A DNA stretch of 64,000 nucleotides from Silene latifolia (Eukaryota; Streptophyta; Magnoliopsida; Caryophyllales; Caryophyllaceae), in contig NC_133536.1 of the NCBI RefSeq assembly GCF_048544455.1, positions 198,837,325 to 198,901,324 on the forward strand. Direction: 5' to 3'. The position numbers were made by a program, and so were the translations under genes. The notes under the pieces are model-generated. The model saw only the letters and a program-made list of their open reading frames with translations. It did no database searches and was not told where the DNA came from. Each line of letters begins with the position of its first letter. Positions within the stretch are counted from its first letter, which is position 1. Shown piece after piece: positions 43,560 through 54,646 of the stretch.

Positions 43560-43920
43560 CGATTTCTTAGCTAATTTTTCATATATACTTCCTTTTGTTT
43601 TTAGAATTGTTACTTTTATTACATTCGTTATTATTACTTTTACTTTCACTAATCCTGCCGTAATTATTGTTACCTAATTATTATTACTTTCACTACTTGT
43701 ACATTAATATTGATAATTTCACTACTCCCATTGTTACTTCTGTTATTTTCACTACTCCCGCTCGTTGGTGTTACTTTGACTATTCAAATGAGTGATTACT
43801 ATCATATTACTATATCCAATGTTACTACAATTCTTTTTACTACTAACAAAATTACTTTTACTCTTTAAATATCCAATGACTGATTACTATATCCAATTAA
43901 GGTTACTTTTATTACTCTCA
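43560..43920. repeat. Degenerate TTACTTTCACTACTCCCG repeats
   Basis: Words such as TTTCACTACTCCCG, TTATTACTTT and TGTTACTT recur irregularly, with no fixed period I can define. It may be an old minisatellite or part of a Helitron tail next to the 44072 end. Confidence 0.5.
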
Positions 43921-44071
43921 CTACTTGAAATAAATATATTACATATATGCATTAAATTAATTAAGTCGAAATAATTATGGAATATTATATTTTTTAGAAA
44001 TCTAGCTTGATTTATTTACTTTTTAATAGTTTCCAAAATATAATATACTTATATTATATTTGTTTATGTTA

Positions 44072-44110
44072 AAACTAGCTTAGAACCCGTGCAAAAATGC
44101 ACGGACATGC
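44072..44110 (-). mobile_element. Helitron-like 3' end (minus strand)
   Basis: Read on the minus strand, CCGTGCATTTTTGCACGG forms a hairpin followed by GTTCTAAGCTAGTTTT. That is a hairpin about ten bases before CTAG, as in plant Helitrons. No matching 5' end was found to its right before the SIRE element. Confidence 0.45.
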
Positions 44111-44299
44111 ATAGATAATATATATAGGCAAATTTTAAATTTTTATAATACAATATTATATTATATTAGTCTAATTTTTGTATAAACAATTTAAATTACA
44201 TGGAATATACGTAATAAAAAACCAACTTCGATTAATTATTAAGGTGCATGAAAAATATCAGCTCAAATTACATAATAGTCTAAATATGGTAAGTAATTA

Positions 44300-44489
44300 C
44301 TTCCTCTCCTGGTCAGTTGTTTACCTATGGTTTGGCACAAAAACTAATGAAAAAGGGGGTCAATTATTGGATGGCAAATGGATCAAATTGACTAATTAAG
44401 TATGGAGGATCATTAACAAAGTAGAAAGGTAAGCAATTGTCTGAGACACCCAAAATAAAATAGCTAAACAAATGACTGAAACGAAGGAG
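44300..44489. mobile_element. Stowaway-like MITE
   Basis: CTTCCTCTCCTGGTCAGTTG and AATGACTGAAACGAAGGAG are inverted ends flanked by TA (44298-44299 and 44490-44491). About 190 bp, no ORF. Confidence 0.7.
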
Positions 44490-46897
44490 TAAGATGTTAG
44501 TAAGTAAATAAATCGAGATTTTGCTTTAAGTGAATTGGTTTCAAATGATGAAATTGGAAATATCCCACGACCTATGAAAGACGAACTGGAGGGTCAAAAT
44601 TTTAATTATAAAGCATATTCCATACACACAGAAAAAATTCCATGTAAATGTTAGTTGACACAGAGTATTTGTCGTGTAAAGCAACAAAAAAACTTTCAAT
44701 TGAGAAAATGCATGCAGTTTTACCAAGAATAAGCAAATAGTCTAAATATTAGACATGAACAATCTAATTACATGCAAAGTTAATGGAAGAGGTCGTGTTA
44801 TTTCACCAAGCTAGAAAGTCGAAATGACTTTTACTCTTAACAGTTTTTTTGATCAATCAATGATGATTGATTTGGATTTGATAATAGAAAACCACGCGGC
44901 TCAATCTTCTTTAGAAGGAATCGGCAAGAACTCTTCAGCCTATTTCCCCAAGTTATACCAATGTCATATCTTCCCTATTCTAACTTGTGAGCTGTGACAC
45001 TGATTAGCTTATATAACTCTTGAGGAGTCTATTGATCGAATACGAAAGAGGGGGGGAGGGGGGTGAATTGAGTATTAAAAACGATGCCCACTATTTCGAA
45101 ATATATGATGTAAAATTAATTATTTGATTTTATTGATTAAAATCAACTAATCTATAAAATATAGTTAAAAGGCTACCCTAAAATGACAAATAAACGCCAC
45201 CTAGACAAAGCCACGTAGGATCCAAAAAGCCACCTAGATTAAAATTTAATGTGACATGGCATATTTAAATGTGATGTTGCATATTTTTAGTGTGACATGG
45301 CGAATTAATGTGACATGGATTATCAATTTATTATTACATGACATTAATTTAAATCATTTATCTATAAATTAATTTAATTCACTTATATCTATAATATTAA
45401 AGGATATTATCATTATTCTTAAATTAATTTTGTATATTAAATATATTGTCTTCCAAAATTTATATAACTCTTATAAATTTACATCAAATTTCATAATTTA
45501 TAATTAATATTGACATTTTAATTAAAATTTTTGTAATAAAACATGTAAATAAATTTCATAATTTATAATTAAAATTGAAATTTTAATTAAAATTTTTGTA
45601 ATAAAATATGTTAAGGAATTAATTAAACCTCTTCATATTACTAAACACTCACCATTATTAACATTTTCCTATTTAATTCATTATTTTTAAAATTTTGTAA
45701 TAAAACATGTTAATAAATTAATTAAACCTCTTCATATTACTGAACACCCACCATTATTAACATTTTCCTATTTAATTTTTTTTTTAATTAAACATGGTAA
45801 TAAATTGGTTAAAACTCTTCATAATACTTAACACACACCAAATTAATTAAAAGTTCTTCCTATTTGATTAATTTTTTTAATATAATATGTTAATAATTTT
45901 ATTAAAACTCCTTATATTACTCAACACCCATAATTTTCATTAACATTTTGTCCTATTTAATTCATCTCTTGAGGTACTCGGCAATCAATTATCTAATTTA
46001 ATAATACCACAAAGTAATTAAAAATTAAATTAAAATATGAAAATTTATGGTTGTGTAATGACTATAAACCTACAATACCTATAATAGTTTCTATTCACTT
46101 TATTTATTTAAAATATGCCCATTTGTCATGAGTTTCTATGTTGTGGATTGTATTTTATAGTTTAATTTATTTATTTTATTATATTGATTATATTGATTAT
46201 ATTGAGTATTATTGTCGAGTATTATTGTTGAGTATTGTTGTTGTTGTTGTTGTTATTTTTGTTTTTGTTGTTGCTGTATCCCATAAAGTATATTTTAATT
46301 TGTTATGTTGTTGGTTTTATTAATCGTTTGCTTTATATTTGAATTCATGTTTTCCAGTTGGTTTAATTTAAGTGACTTACACACTACTACAAATACAGGC
46401 TATAACAACGGTTAAAAACCGTTGTTATATAAAAAAGCGGACGTTGTTAAAGCGTCCGTTGTAAAAGGTTTTAACAACGGTTGGTTTTCTTAAGGAACCC
46501 GTTGTTAAAACGATTAACAACGGTTTTAAGTATAAAAACCCGTTGTGGAAACTGTGACTCAATTTTGGGGGGAAAGTTATAACAACGGGTTGTAATATAC
46601 AAAACCGTTGTTATAACTAAAGACAACGGGTTGTTTATAAATAACCGTTGTTGTTTGTTTTTAAAAAATAAAAAAAAAATTAAATTAAATATTACTAGAT
46701 GCATGCATAATTACGGCCCGTTATAATTCCGATGCATGCATTATTACTGCCATCCCTGTGCATATGAATGGACAATATGGAATGAGAAGGGTTAGTAATA
46801 AGATTTGAAGCAGCAAAGAGAGATATGATGATGATTATGGCACAACTTCCTAACATATATATTAATTAAAAAACAACTCAAACCACACATTGCTTAG

Positions 46898-46905
46898 TAT
46901 AAATA
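46898..46905 (+). promoter_or_regulatory. TATA box inside the CACTA element
   Basis: TATAAATA lies 132 bases before the ATG at 47030. The intervening leader is A/C-rich and free of ATG except in ATGCATT just after the TATA box, like a plant 5' UTR. Confidence 0.5.
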
Positions 46906-47029
46906 CATGCATTATCTCAACTAACATTCCATTATCTCACTATCTCAACCCAAACCCTATAACTGCTAAAACAAACTCCAAATAAACCCTAATTAATCTT
47001 TCAAACAAACTCCAAACTCCATCAACAAA

Positions 47030-47224
47030 ATGAATGATTTCATCCTTAAGACTCTTACTATGATCGAGAACAACAACAGTTTCATCCGCCGCTTGCTCCA
47101 CATTGAGGAAAGTTTCAGGAGCTACCTTGTGGATGCTCGATCCGTACTGAAGGACGCCAAAGAAGATGGCTTGACGGAGCAGCAGCAGTTGCAGCTATAT
47201 GACGATATAGCAATCGCGAACTAA
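47030..47224 (+). CDS. Small helical protein ORF carried by CACTA element, unknown function
   Basis: 64 codons from ACAAAATG: MNDFILKTLTMIENNNSFIR, then RLLHIEESFRSYLVDARSVL, then KDAKEDGLTEQQQLQLYDDI and AIAN-stop. The composition is gene-like and unlike the AT-rich surroundings. Just past the stop another frame (47223-47315) continues in similar style: NLQIAKEERTDIIEENKTLY then ENIRIAFLLM-stop. A one-base change may therefore have cut a roughly 95-residue helical, probably coiled-coil, protein. It resembles no transposase domain I know. It could be a captured host gene piece or a CACTA accessory protein. Confidence 0.5.
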   Translation: MNDFILKTLTMIENNNSFIRRLLHIEESFRSYLVDARSVLKDAKEDGLTEQQQLQLYDDIAIAN

Positions 47225-47635
47225 CCTCCAAATAGCCAAGGAGGAGAGGACGGATATCATAGAAGAGAATAAGACTCTCTATGAAAATATAAGAATTGCA
47301 TTTTTATTAATGTAATTTTTTTTTTTAATTTATGTATTTATATATATATATATTAATTATGTTTATCATGCATTCCTCTCTATCATCTTGCTTCTTCTTT
47401 GTTTTAGTTTATTTAATTTGTTTTACTTAAAGAAATAACATAATAATGATCGATAAAAACACATACATGCAAATGAAATAATTAGAAAAAGAAAATAATG
47501 ATGATGAAAGACGATGAAACCAACAGTGACGGCGAGATTTACCTGATAATTAGAGAAACCAAGAGACGATGAAATCAACAGTGACGGTGAGAAGATAAAG
47601 CGACGATGAGAAAGAGAGAAAGAGACGATGAGAAA

Positions 47636-47710
47636 GTGTGTGTTTGTGTTTGTGTTTGTGTTTGTGTTTGTGTTTGTGTTTGTGTTTGTCTGTGTTTGTG
47701 TTTGTGTATT
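47636..47710 (+). repeat. (GTGTTT)n microsatellite in CACTA element
   Basis: About ten GTGTTT units with one interruption (GTCTGTGTTT). It is followed by a looser TTTGTG-rich stretch to 47757. Confidence 0.85.
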
Positions 47711-50700
47711 AAGGTTTGTGTTTTGTGGCTGTAGCTGATTTGTGTTTGTGTGGTTTATAGTATGGAAAGTATTGACAACGGTTATGAAACAAAAACCGTT
47801 GTTATAAGTTTTAACAACGGTTGTAAAACAAAAACCGTTGTCAAATAAGTTTTAACAACGGTTGTAAAACAACAACCGTTGTTAAATAAGTTTTAACAAC
47901 GGGTTTCAAAAGTAACCGTTGTGATTACTTTTCACTAACTTTGCGCCAATTTTGCGCCAAATTATTAACAACGGTTGTGCATGTGTAACCCGTTGTTAAA
48001 ACTTATAACAACGGTTGTTATAACCATACCCGTTGTAATTAATTTTAGTAAAATTCGCGCCATACATTCTACAACGTCTATTGTAATTTTCGTGAATAAT
48101 CGTTGTTAAAGGGGCGTTGTAGTTGCCTGTATTTGTAGTAGTGACATGTGACAATGTTTTGATTCGTTTGTCAAGTTTTTGCCAGGTTGATGTTTTATCT
48201 TTTGGTCAATGTATTTTTTATATAACTTTAAAGTACCATGAAACGTATGTGAATGCAGATAAGACAAACCATCACGTGGGTAATTTGAAAAGGGAAGAAA
48301 TACAAAAGGCACGAAACTGAGGTAAAATTAAAGGTAAAAAAACGTAAGGTAGAAACTGATAAGTAATGGATGATTGTTGATCTCAAAATAAAAGTCTTAT
48401 AATATTTCTTTTAATTTGTTATTAAACGTGCCTTTTGTATTTGAATGAAAAATCTTTAAAATTTCACAATTTACTTTTTGAGCCATCATGACAATAATTA
48501 ATCATTTTAATTATGTCATTTTCTCTTCCAATATAAGTTTTCTCCAACTCCCACCTTTTGATTGTTTTTCTATAAAATTTACTTTACTTTTTTAAGTGGT
48601 TTATGCTTTTTTAACCATTATAAGATGATCGTTGATCTCAAAATGGAGATCTTATAACATTTCTTTAAATTTGTTATTAAGCGTATATTGTTGTGTAATT
48701 TTACTATTATGCTTTCCCAATCAACCTATTTGAATTTGTATTTTTGTATTCATGAGTCTAATCATCTCTAACATATATTTTTCTTTTTCATTTCATATGA
48801 ACTATTATCAAGGCATGTACTAAAAGGAAGCGAAAGTGAACCTTCAGATAAATATTAAATAGTATGGTTTCTTAATTCTAATCCGTATATTTTTAAGTTT
48901 ATGTATTTTTTTTTCAAAATCGGAATAGATTATTTTATAGTCTTTAATACTATTTTTATTTTTATATAGGATCGTGGATATAAGTATAACAAGAGATGGA
49001 TCAAATTCTTGAAATAGTAATAAAGACTTAAAAAAATTTATGAACCTTCTGGAATTCAGATTTAGGGAATATAGTTTTTTAGATTATTGAGTAATTGAAA
49101 TTAAAATTTAATTCGTAATACATGGAGTAGATACCGACCATACCGTTGCATCGAATCTAATATTTTTCTATCGATATAATAAATGTTTTTCGGATGTAAA
49201 AAATATTTGAAGCATGCACTGATGCACATGGTGATAAGACTTCAAATATATTTCTATGGGAGAGTTGATGGAGATCGAGGTCTGGAAATAATTTGGAGAT
49301 GACTATAGTGAGGTATTGAGTTTACGACCTTATAAGGCGTCATTGAAGATTTTCCCATACGGAATTTATTATATACGGATGGTTTTAACTTTTAATATTT
49401 AAAAAACTCACTTTATTATATAGCGGAGTAAAACACACGTATATATAATGAGTTGTTTTTGTCATTACTCCGTTGTCAAGTTTCTCAAAATTAGTAGCTA
49501 CCACATTCTCACTTGCAGGATTCGATTTAAAAAAATAAACCAAAGTTGTAAAAAAAAAAAATAAGGTATTAACTAACTAATTTATATGTATTTCAAGACT
49601 ATATATTTTTAAATGGATCAACAACTAATTGCTCGAACAAATATTAACAATACGATAAAATATCAAAACTAAAACAGATAAACCCGTGATTTTCACGGGT
49701 CACAAACCTAGTTAATTTACTAATAAGCGCAAAATCGAAATAACGAAAATAAAGAAAGAGAGACACACAGGATTTTTGAAGTGGTTCAGTTTCACAAGTC
49801 GAAACCTACGTCCACTATTCTCGATTAATAATTTTTAGTACCTTTCTACGGATTACAAAAATTATCAATCCACTCGTATAATCAACTATATGATTATAAC
49901 TCAGATTGAGTATCGCTAAATACTCTAGATTGCTTCTTACGTTAATAAGAAAAGTACAACGATAAATACTAATCTCACGTTATGCGAGTGAGTATAATAT
50001 CTTTGTGTACTTAGTATCCTATAACGATTTCTCTTTGAGTGATTGACAAAATTGATGCGCAACTTTTGTATAAGCAATTTGTAAAATAAGAATTAAGGCT
50101 CAAATAATTTTTGCTTAAATATTTTCTCTTTGAAAGTGTATATGTGTGTCACTTTTAATTGTTGAATGAAGAGAGGTATTTATAGTTGTAGGGAATTAGG
50201 GTTTAGAAATATTCTGGAATGTATAAAACCCTAAATGACTTGACGAACAAGTAAGAGGCAAGGGTTGGAGGAATTCGGCCTCTAGGGTTTTCGGCCACTA
50301 GGGTTCGGCCAGCCCCTAGGCTTCCTTCGGTCCATTCGGCCTCCATAGCCCACAACAAATCGAGATAGAATTTTAGTTGAAACCCTAGGTTGCATGACGA
50401 CATAAATATCGTGTTACAAACCAATAGTTTATTCAACTTAAATTCTTATTAATTAATTCCAATAATATAAATACTCTCTTATTCTTTATTAAACATTAAA
50501 AATATATTTTCCAAAAATTAACGCATCATTTTTGTCTAGCAATGAAGTTATGGCTATGAGGTCATAAATTCACTAACTTTTAAATCAAACAAAGTAAAAC
50601 CATTACCGGATGACGACCTATACTATCTAATCTTCGGTAGATCTTCAGTAAACGAATCGTCTCTTTACAAGTCTCTCATCTTGAGTCTCGTGGTTGATTT

Positions 50701-51702
50701 CTGATCTTGATCTTGCTTGAATACAACGATCAAGTGTCTTCGAAGTTGTACCTCCTTGGTCCAAACTTCAAGCTTGCGTCATTGTAATTGTTCCTTTTCT
50801 AAATTAAGACTTAAACACACAATTACACGCATATGTTTATAATATTAAGTCCACATACAAATCATTACTGTCATTATCAAAACAACTAATCTATAAATAC
50901 TATTAAAAGGCATCCTAAAAAATGCCAACTAGACAAAGCCACGTAGGATGTGGAAAAGCCACATAGACATTCACATTGCCACCTTGGTTAAAGTTGACAC
51001 ACGTCTACCCAATCATTCTCCACGCAGACATCTATACTATATAGTTAAAAGGCTAATTATACCATTTAATTTTATTCCACATGTCATTTTTAGATTGGTT
51101 AATATTAATTAATCTATACAATATAGTTAAAAGGCTAGATTAAAGCATTTAATTTAATTCCACATGGCATTAACATTTAATATTTTATACCCCATTAATT
51201 TCTATTAATTTTTATTGATTATTTAATTATTTATTAATTGTTATTAGATTATTGGTTATTTGATATAATTTTTTTTTAAAAAAATGAATGATTACTAAAA
51301 GTCCATACAAAAATGTCATTACATGTTGTGTAACATACAAATAAAGAAAATCAAAAGACATCATTAATATTCTTAAATTAAATGTATATATTAAAGATTT
51401 GATGGGCTAAAAAAAACCAAAACAAGATGTAACTTACCAAAATTCACATAAAAGTTTCAAAATTTACAATTATATTTCACATTTTAATTGAAATTTTTGG
51501 AAGAGAACATATATGTTAGTGAATCGGTTAAATTTTTTCATATTAACACAGCTCATAAAATTAAAGTATACATTTATTTATTTCTTTAAAATCTATATAA
51601 TAATAATAGTATAAAAAAGGTTAACGTTGAGTACATTTTTAAATGACAAGTGATATAACCACATGATTTCAAGAAGCCATTTTACAAGTCTCATCATCAT
51701 TG

Positions 51703-52373
51703 TTGTTAGAATCCCGATTCGATCATACGATTCTACGATCTAAAAATGCTTGACCGATCCTGGATCTTACGATTCTATCACGGTTGTAGAATCTTACGAT
51801 CCTAATCATCTGAAAATTTCTAGAGGTAGAATAAAAATACGATCCTAATATCTTACGATCCTACGATCCGATTTCATAGTAAAAAAATTAATATATATTT
51901 TTATATAATGACATCGTAAAACTCAAATTTTGGGTAAGTTTTAGAAACATGTTCATATAACATTAAAATCATTAATTATCAATATTTTATGGATAAATAT
52001 TAATAAATACTCCCTCCTATTCTACATAACCGTTCCATTGTGAAAATGGCACAAGAATTAAGAAAATGAGTTTAGACCACACAAAACGGACAATGGGACA
52101 GTTATGTGAATAGACGGAAATGGAATTGAATTTGGACCACACAACACTTGCCAAAAATAGACAATGAGACAGTTACCCGACTAGACGGAAGTGGACAATG
52201 GGACGATTATCTGGAATAGGAGGGAGTAAGTATTTTGATCTTCAATGATATGTTTTTACCAAATAAAACATTATAATTAGTGACTTTGTAAAATCTTACG
52301 ATTCTACGATCCGATTCTACCGATTCGATCCTAACCTCCTCATCGATCCAAAGTAGAATCCCGATCCTGACAA
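51703..52373. mobile_element. TIR element rich in TACGATCC words, split by a MITE
   Basis: The ends TTGTTAGAATCCCGATTCG and AGAATCCCGATCCTGACAA are inverted with a few mismatches. CATTG flanks both sides (51698-51702 and 52374-52378), but the TSD length is uncertain. Sub-terminal repeats TCTTACGAT(C/T)CTA occur in both halves. No ORF. Superfamily not assigned. Confidence 0.6.
52010..52226. mobile_element. Stowaway-like MITE, innermost level of nest
   Basis: CTCCCTCCTATTCTACATAA and TTATCTGGAATAGGAGGGAG are near-perfect inverted ends flanked by TA (52008-52009 and 52227-52228). Internally, GACAATGGGACAGTTA-type words repeat. Confidence 0.85.
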
Positions 52374-53219
52374 CATTGCTCATCATATCATAATTATTTT
52401 CTTTTATGTCCCCTAATATTTATTTCTACAATTACAATATTAGAAAAAATTATTTTCTTTTATGTCCCCTAATATTTATTTCTATAATTATTTTCTTTTA
52501 TCTCTTACAAAGACCCACATTTTAACGACAAATACAGTGCCTCTATTCGGCTATTCCCCACTAATCTCATATTATTATTATTATTATTATTGTTTATATT
52601 ACCGTGTTATTATGTTCAATCTCATAATTTTCATCCTATTTTATCGTCTGCAATGTTTCCAAATCAAAATCTGTTTTATACAAGTAGTATTAACAGAAAA
52701 AGAAAATTTGTATAGGACCCGTGATTTTTCACGGGTTTCAAAACTAGTTAGGACTAAAGGTCCAACAAATTCCCCCTTTTTGATGATGACAAGTCTCCTA
52801 TGATTTGTGTCTAAGTCTAGTTCCCCCTCAACATAATACTTCCCAAATTATAGAACAGTTGAGCGCAGAAACTAATAATCTTTTCAAAGTTATAACTATA
52901 GAACGCCTTGCGAGAATTAACTTGAAACGGTCGCAAATCATAAAAACAATTCCCCCTCTTGGCATCATTGAAAAGATGAGAACAAACATAAAACAACTAG
53001 AATAATATATTATGAGACAAGAATTAATCATGAAAAACATATTATATTAAACGCAATCTAGTTCTTAATTAGCATAATAATATTATAAACCTGCAATCAC
53101 ACAAGGAATAAAATGCGGAATTGAAAAAGCTAATATCCATAAGAATGGATTTTTATTGTGAGCAAAGGAATTAAAAAGATAAGGCTAGGTTGGAAATTTG
53201 GATGGGTAGAGCGAGATGG

Positions 53220-54005
53220 TCACGGGTAGTGTGGGCTCGGCGGTTGTGACCTCGGACGGGTCCGAAATTCCAAGTCCTCGAGTCGCGCGTGACAATGGTC
53301 TAGGAGTGCAGCTTGAGCGGCCAGTCGAGTATCGAAGTTACCAATCCTCAAAGTCATAGCTTTAACTGCTTCATATATGGTATGCATCTCAGACCTCATC
53401 TCCTTTCCAGATTGCAAAAGCTCATCACCAAACTTAACCAAACTATCCAAACCTTCCCTCATAAGAGTACACTCGGAGTGTGTTCGCACGGCGGCCTTAA
53501 GAGCATTGTCGATTTTTGTGTCAAACCGTGACAACACGGTGTTTAGACGCGCCGGGCTAATACTACTTGGTCCACTAGAATCAACTCTTCTTTCCTTTTT
53601 AATGAGATCAAACAAATCACATAATTTCTTGTCTTGCTCATTAATCCTTCCAAGAATAGAAGTAAAATTTGATTCCATCTTAGAATCCAACATCTCAAAA
53701 CTCACATTGCTTTTTCCTCCTTTTTCTCCTTTTTCTCCTTTTGTGTCAAAACATAATTCTGGGCCATTAATAACGAGCTTCATATAAGATAAATAAAGAT
53801 CGCTCATCTCGTCATTTGTTATAACTCCATAACTATTCATCCCAATAACTCTTTTCTTATCTAAAATTCTAGATATCCAATTTCCATAAGGCAAACTTAA
53901 AGTAGAAGCTAAATCATCCATCTTAGCCGTTACACTAGCTTGTATAATTTTATGAAACACAAGCATAGGTAGACTAACCTTTTCTCCTTCAAGCCAAGCC
54001 TTCAT
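53220..54005 (-). pseudogene. SIRE env-like ORF (fossil)
   Basis: A 261-codon open frame lies between RNase H and the 3' LTR, the usual place of the SIRE env-like gene. Visible parts are LPYGNWISRILDKKRVIGMN and SYGVITNDEMSDLYLSYMKL, then a helical stretch with heptad-like spacing (about residues 105-245), and a Pro/Arg-rich end. No signal peptide or membrane segment is visible. Its upstream edge runs into the K-codon repeat at 54005-54300, so the start shown is only the first ATG. Treated as a fossil. Confidence 0.65.
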
Positions 54006-54300
54006 TTTTTTTTCGCACTTTCCTTTTTTTCGTGCTTTTTTTTTTTTTTTTCGTGCTTTTCCTTTTTTTTGTTTCGCACTTTCTCTTTTTTTTGTGCTTT
54101 CTTATTTTTTTTTTCGGCACTTTCCTTTTTTTTTGGCACTTTCCTTTTTTTTTTTTTCGGTGCCTTCCTTTTTTTTTTTTTCGTGCTTCCCTTTTTTTCG
54201 TGCTTTTCCTTTTTTTTTTCGCACTTTCCCTTTTTTTTCGCACTTTCTTTTTTTTCGGCACACTTTCTCTCTTTTTTTTTTGGCATTATCTCCTTTTTCT
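54005..54300. repeat. Degenerate T-rich tandem repeat (T8-12 plus CGTGCTTTTCC / CGCACTTTCC)
   Basis: About 15 imperfect units of roughly 15-25 bp consist of a T run followed by CGTGC or CGCACT or CGGCAC. In all three minus-strand frames it reads as Lys-rich peptide and in plus frames as Phe-rich, so the long frames are compositional, not genes. It lies inside the SIRE element, upstream of the env-like ORF. Confidence 0.8.
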
Positions 54301-54646
54301 TATATGATAAGAATAAGAAAAGAATCCTATTTGATGTGAGATAAGGAAAGAATCTTTTGTGTTGGTGTTTAGGTAGGATTTGTGTAGGAATATAATAAGA
54401 TAGAAATATCTTTATTATATTTAGGCATTTTATTGTAGATTTTGTCGAATTTTTGTAAGAATATGTGATTATACAGAATATTAAATATTACCATATACAT
54501 AAGGAAGATATAACACGTAAAATAAACATTATTTAACATAATTAAACTTGCAACAAAATATACGGACACAATCGTACAATCTCATCTTCCTAGCCAGTCA
54601 TTCAGGTTCCCAGACATAATTATGACGGATTTAATTATCGTTAATT

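Larger units (their letters stand above)
43100..45020. other. Spacer between Copia and SIRE elements
   Basis: Non-genic and AT-rich. Three things can be named: a degenerate TTACTTTCACTACTCCCG repeat (43560-43920), a Helitron-like end on the minus strand (44072-44110) and a MITE (44300-44489). Open frames here are short and without motifs. Confidence 0.5.
46382..48143. mobile_element. Non-autonomous CACTA (EnSpm-type) transposon nested in Helitron 1
   Basis: The ends CACTACTACAAATACAGGC and GCCTGTATTTGTAGTAGTG are perfect 19-bp inverted repeats with a 3-bp TSD, ACA (46379-46381 and 48144-48146). Both subterminal regions (about 46400-46650 and 47770-48120) are crowded with AACAACGGTT and AACCGTTGTT in both senses, the type of repeats that bind CACTA transposase. 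At 1.76 kb no transposase gene is present, but one small ORF with its own upstream TATA box is (47030). Confidence 0.93.
45151..49711 (+). mobile_element. Helitron 1, non-autonomous, inserted in SIRE LTR
   Basis: It starts TCTATAAAATATAGTTAAAA and ends in a CCCGTGA-TTT-TCACGGG hairpin, then TCACAAACCTAG. It sits between A (45150) and T (49712). Removing it restores the sequence of the other LTR, which proves the Helitron A|T target. No Rep/helicase is present. The interior is AT-rich and holds a CACTA element (46382-48143). Confidence 0.92.
50890..52747 (+). mobile_element. Helitron 2, non-autonomous, inserted in SIRE LTR
   Basis: It starts TCTATAAATACTATTAAAAG and ends with a CCCGTGA-TTTT-TCACGGG hairpin, then TTTCAAAACTAG, between A (50889) and T (52748). 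Its first 60 bases resemble Helitron 1 (ACAAAGCCACGTAGGAT shared). Two further TCTATA..ATATAGTTAAAAGGCT starts occur inside at 51031 and 51113. It holds a TIR element at 51703-52373. Confidence 0.88.
45021..52767 (-). repeat. 3' LTR of SIRE element, split by two Helitrons
   Basis: LTR sequence is at 45021-45150, 49712-50889 and 52748-52767, about 1.33 kb in all. The rest is Helitron 1 and Helitron 2. The other LTR reads straight through the Helitron 1 site (CAACTAATTAATTTAC at about 63020). Confidence 0.9.

Noticed and set aside
43792-43974. 60-codon Leu-rich ORF
   Set aside because: Part of a degenerate TTACTTTTACT repeat, not gene-like.
50203-50436. 77-codon ORF repeated at 63523-63756
   Set aside because: It repeats because both copies lie in the SIRE LTRs. 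Frame is not part of any known LTR product.
54002-54344. Lys-rich or Phe-rich proteins in five overlapping frames
   Set aside because: All frames on both strands stay open because of the T-run repeat. No start context or domain.
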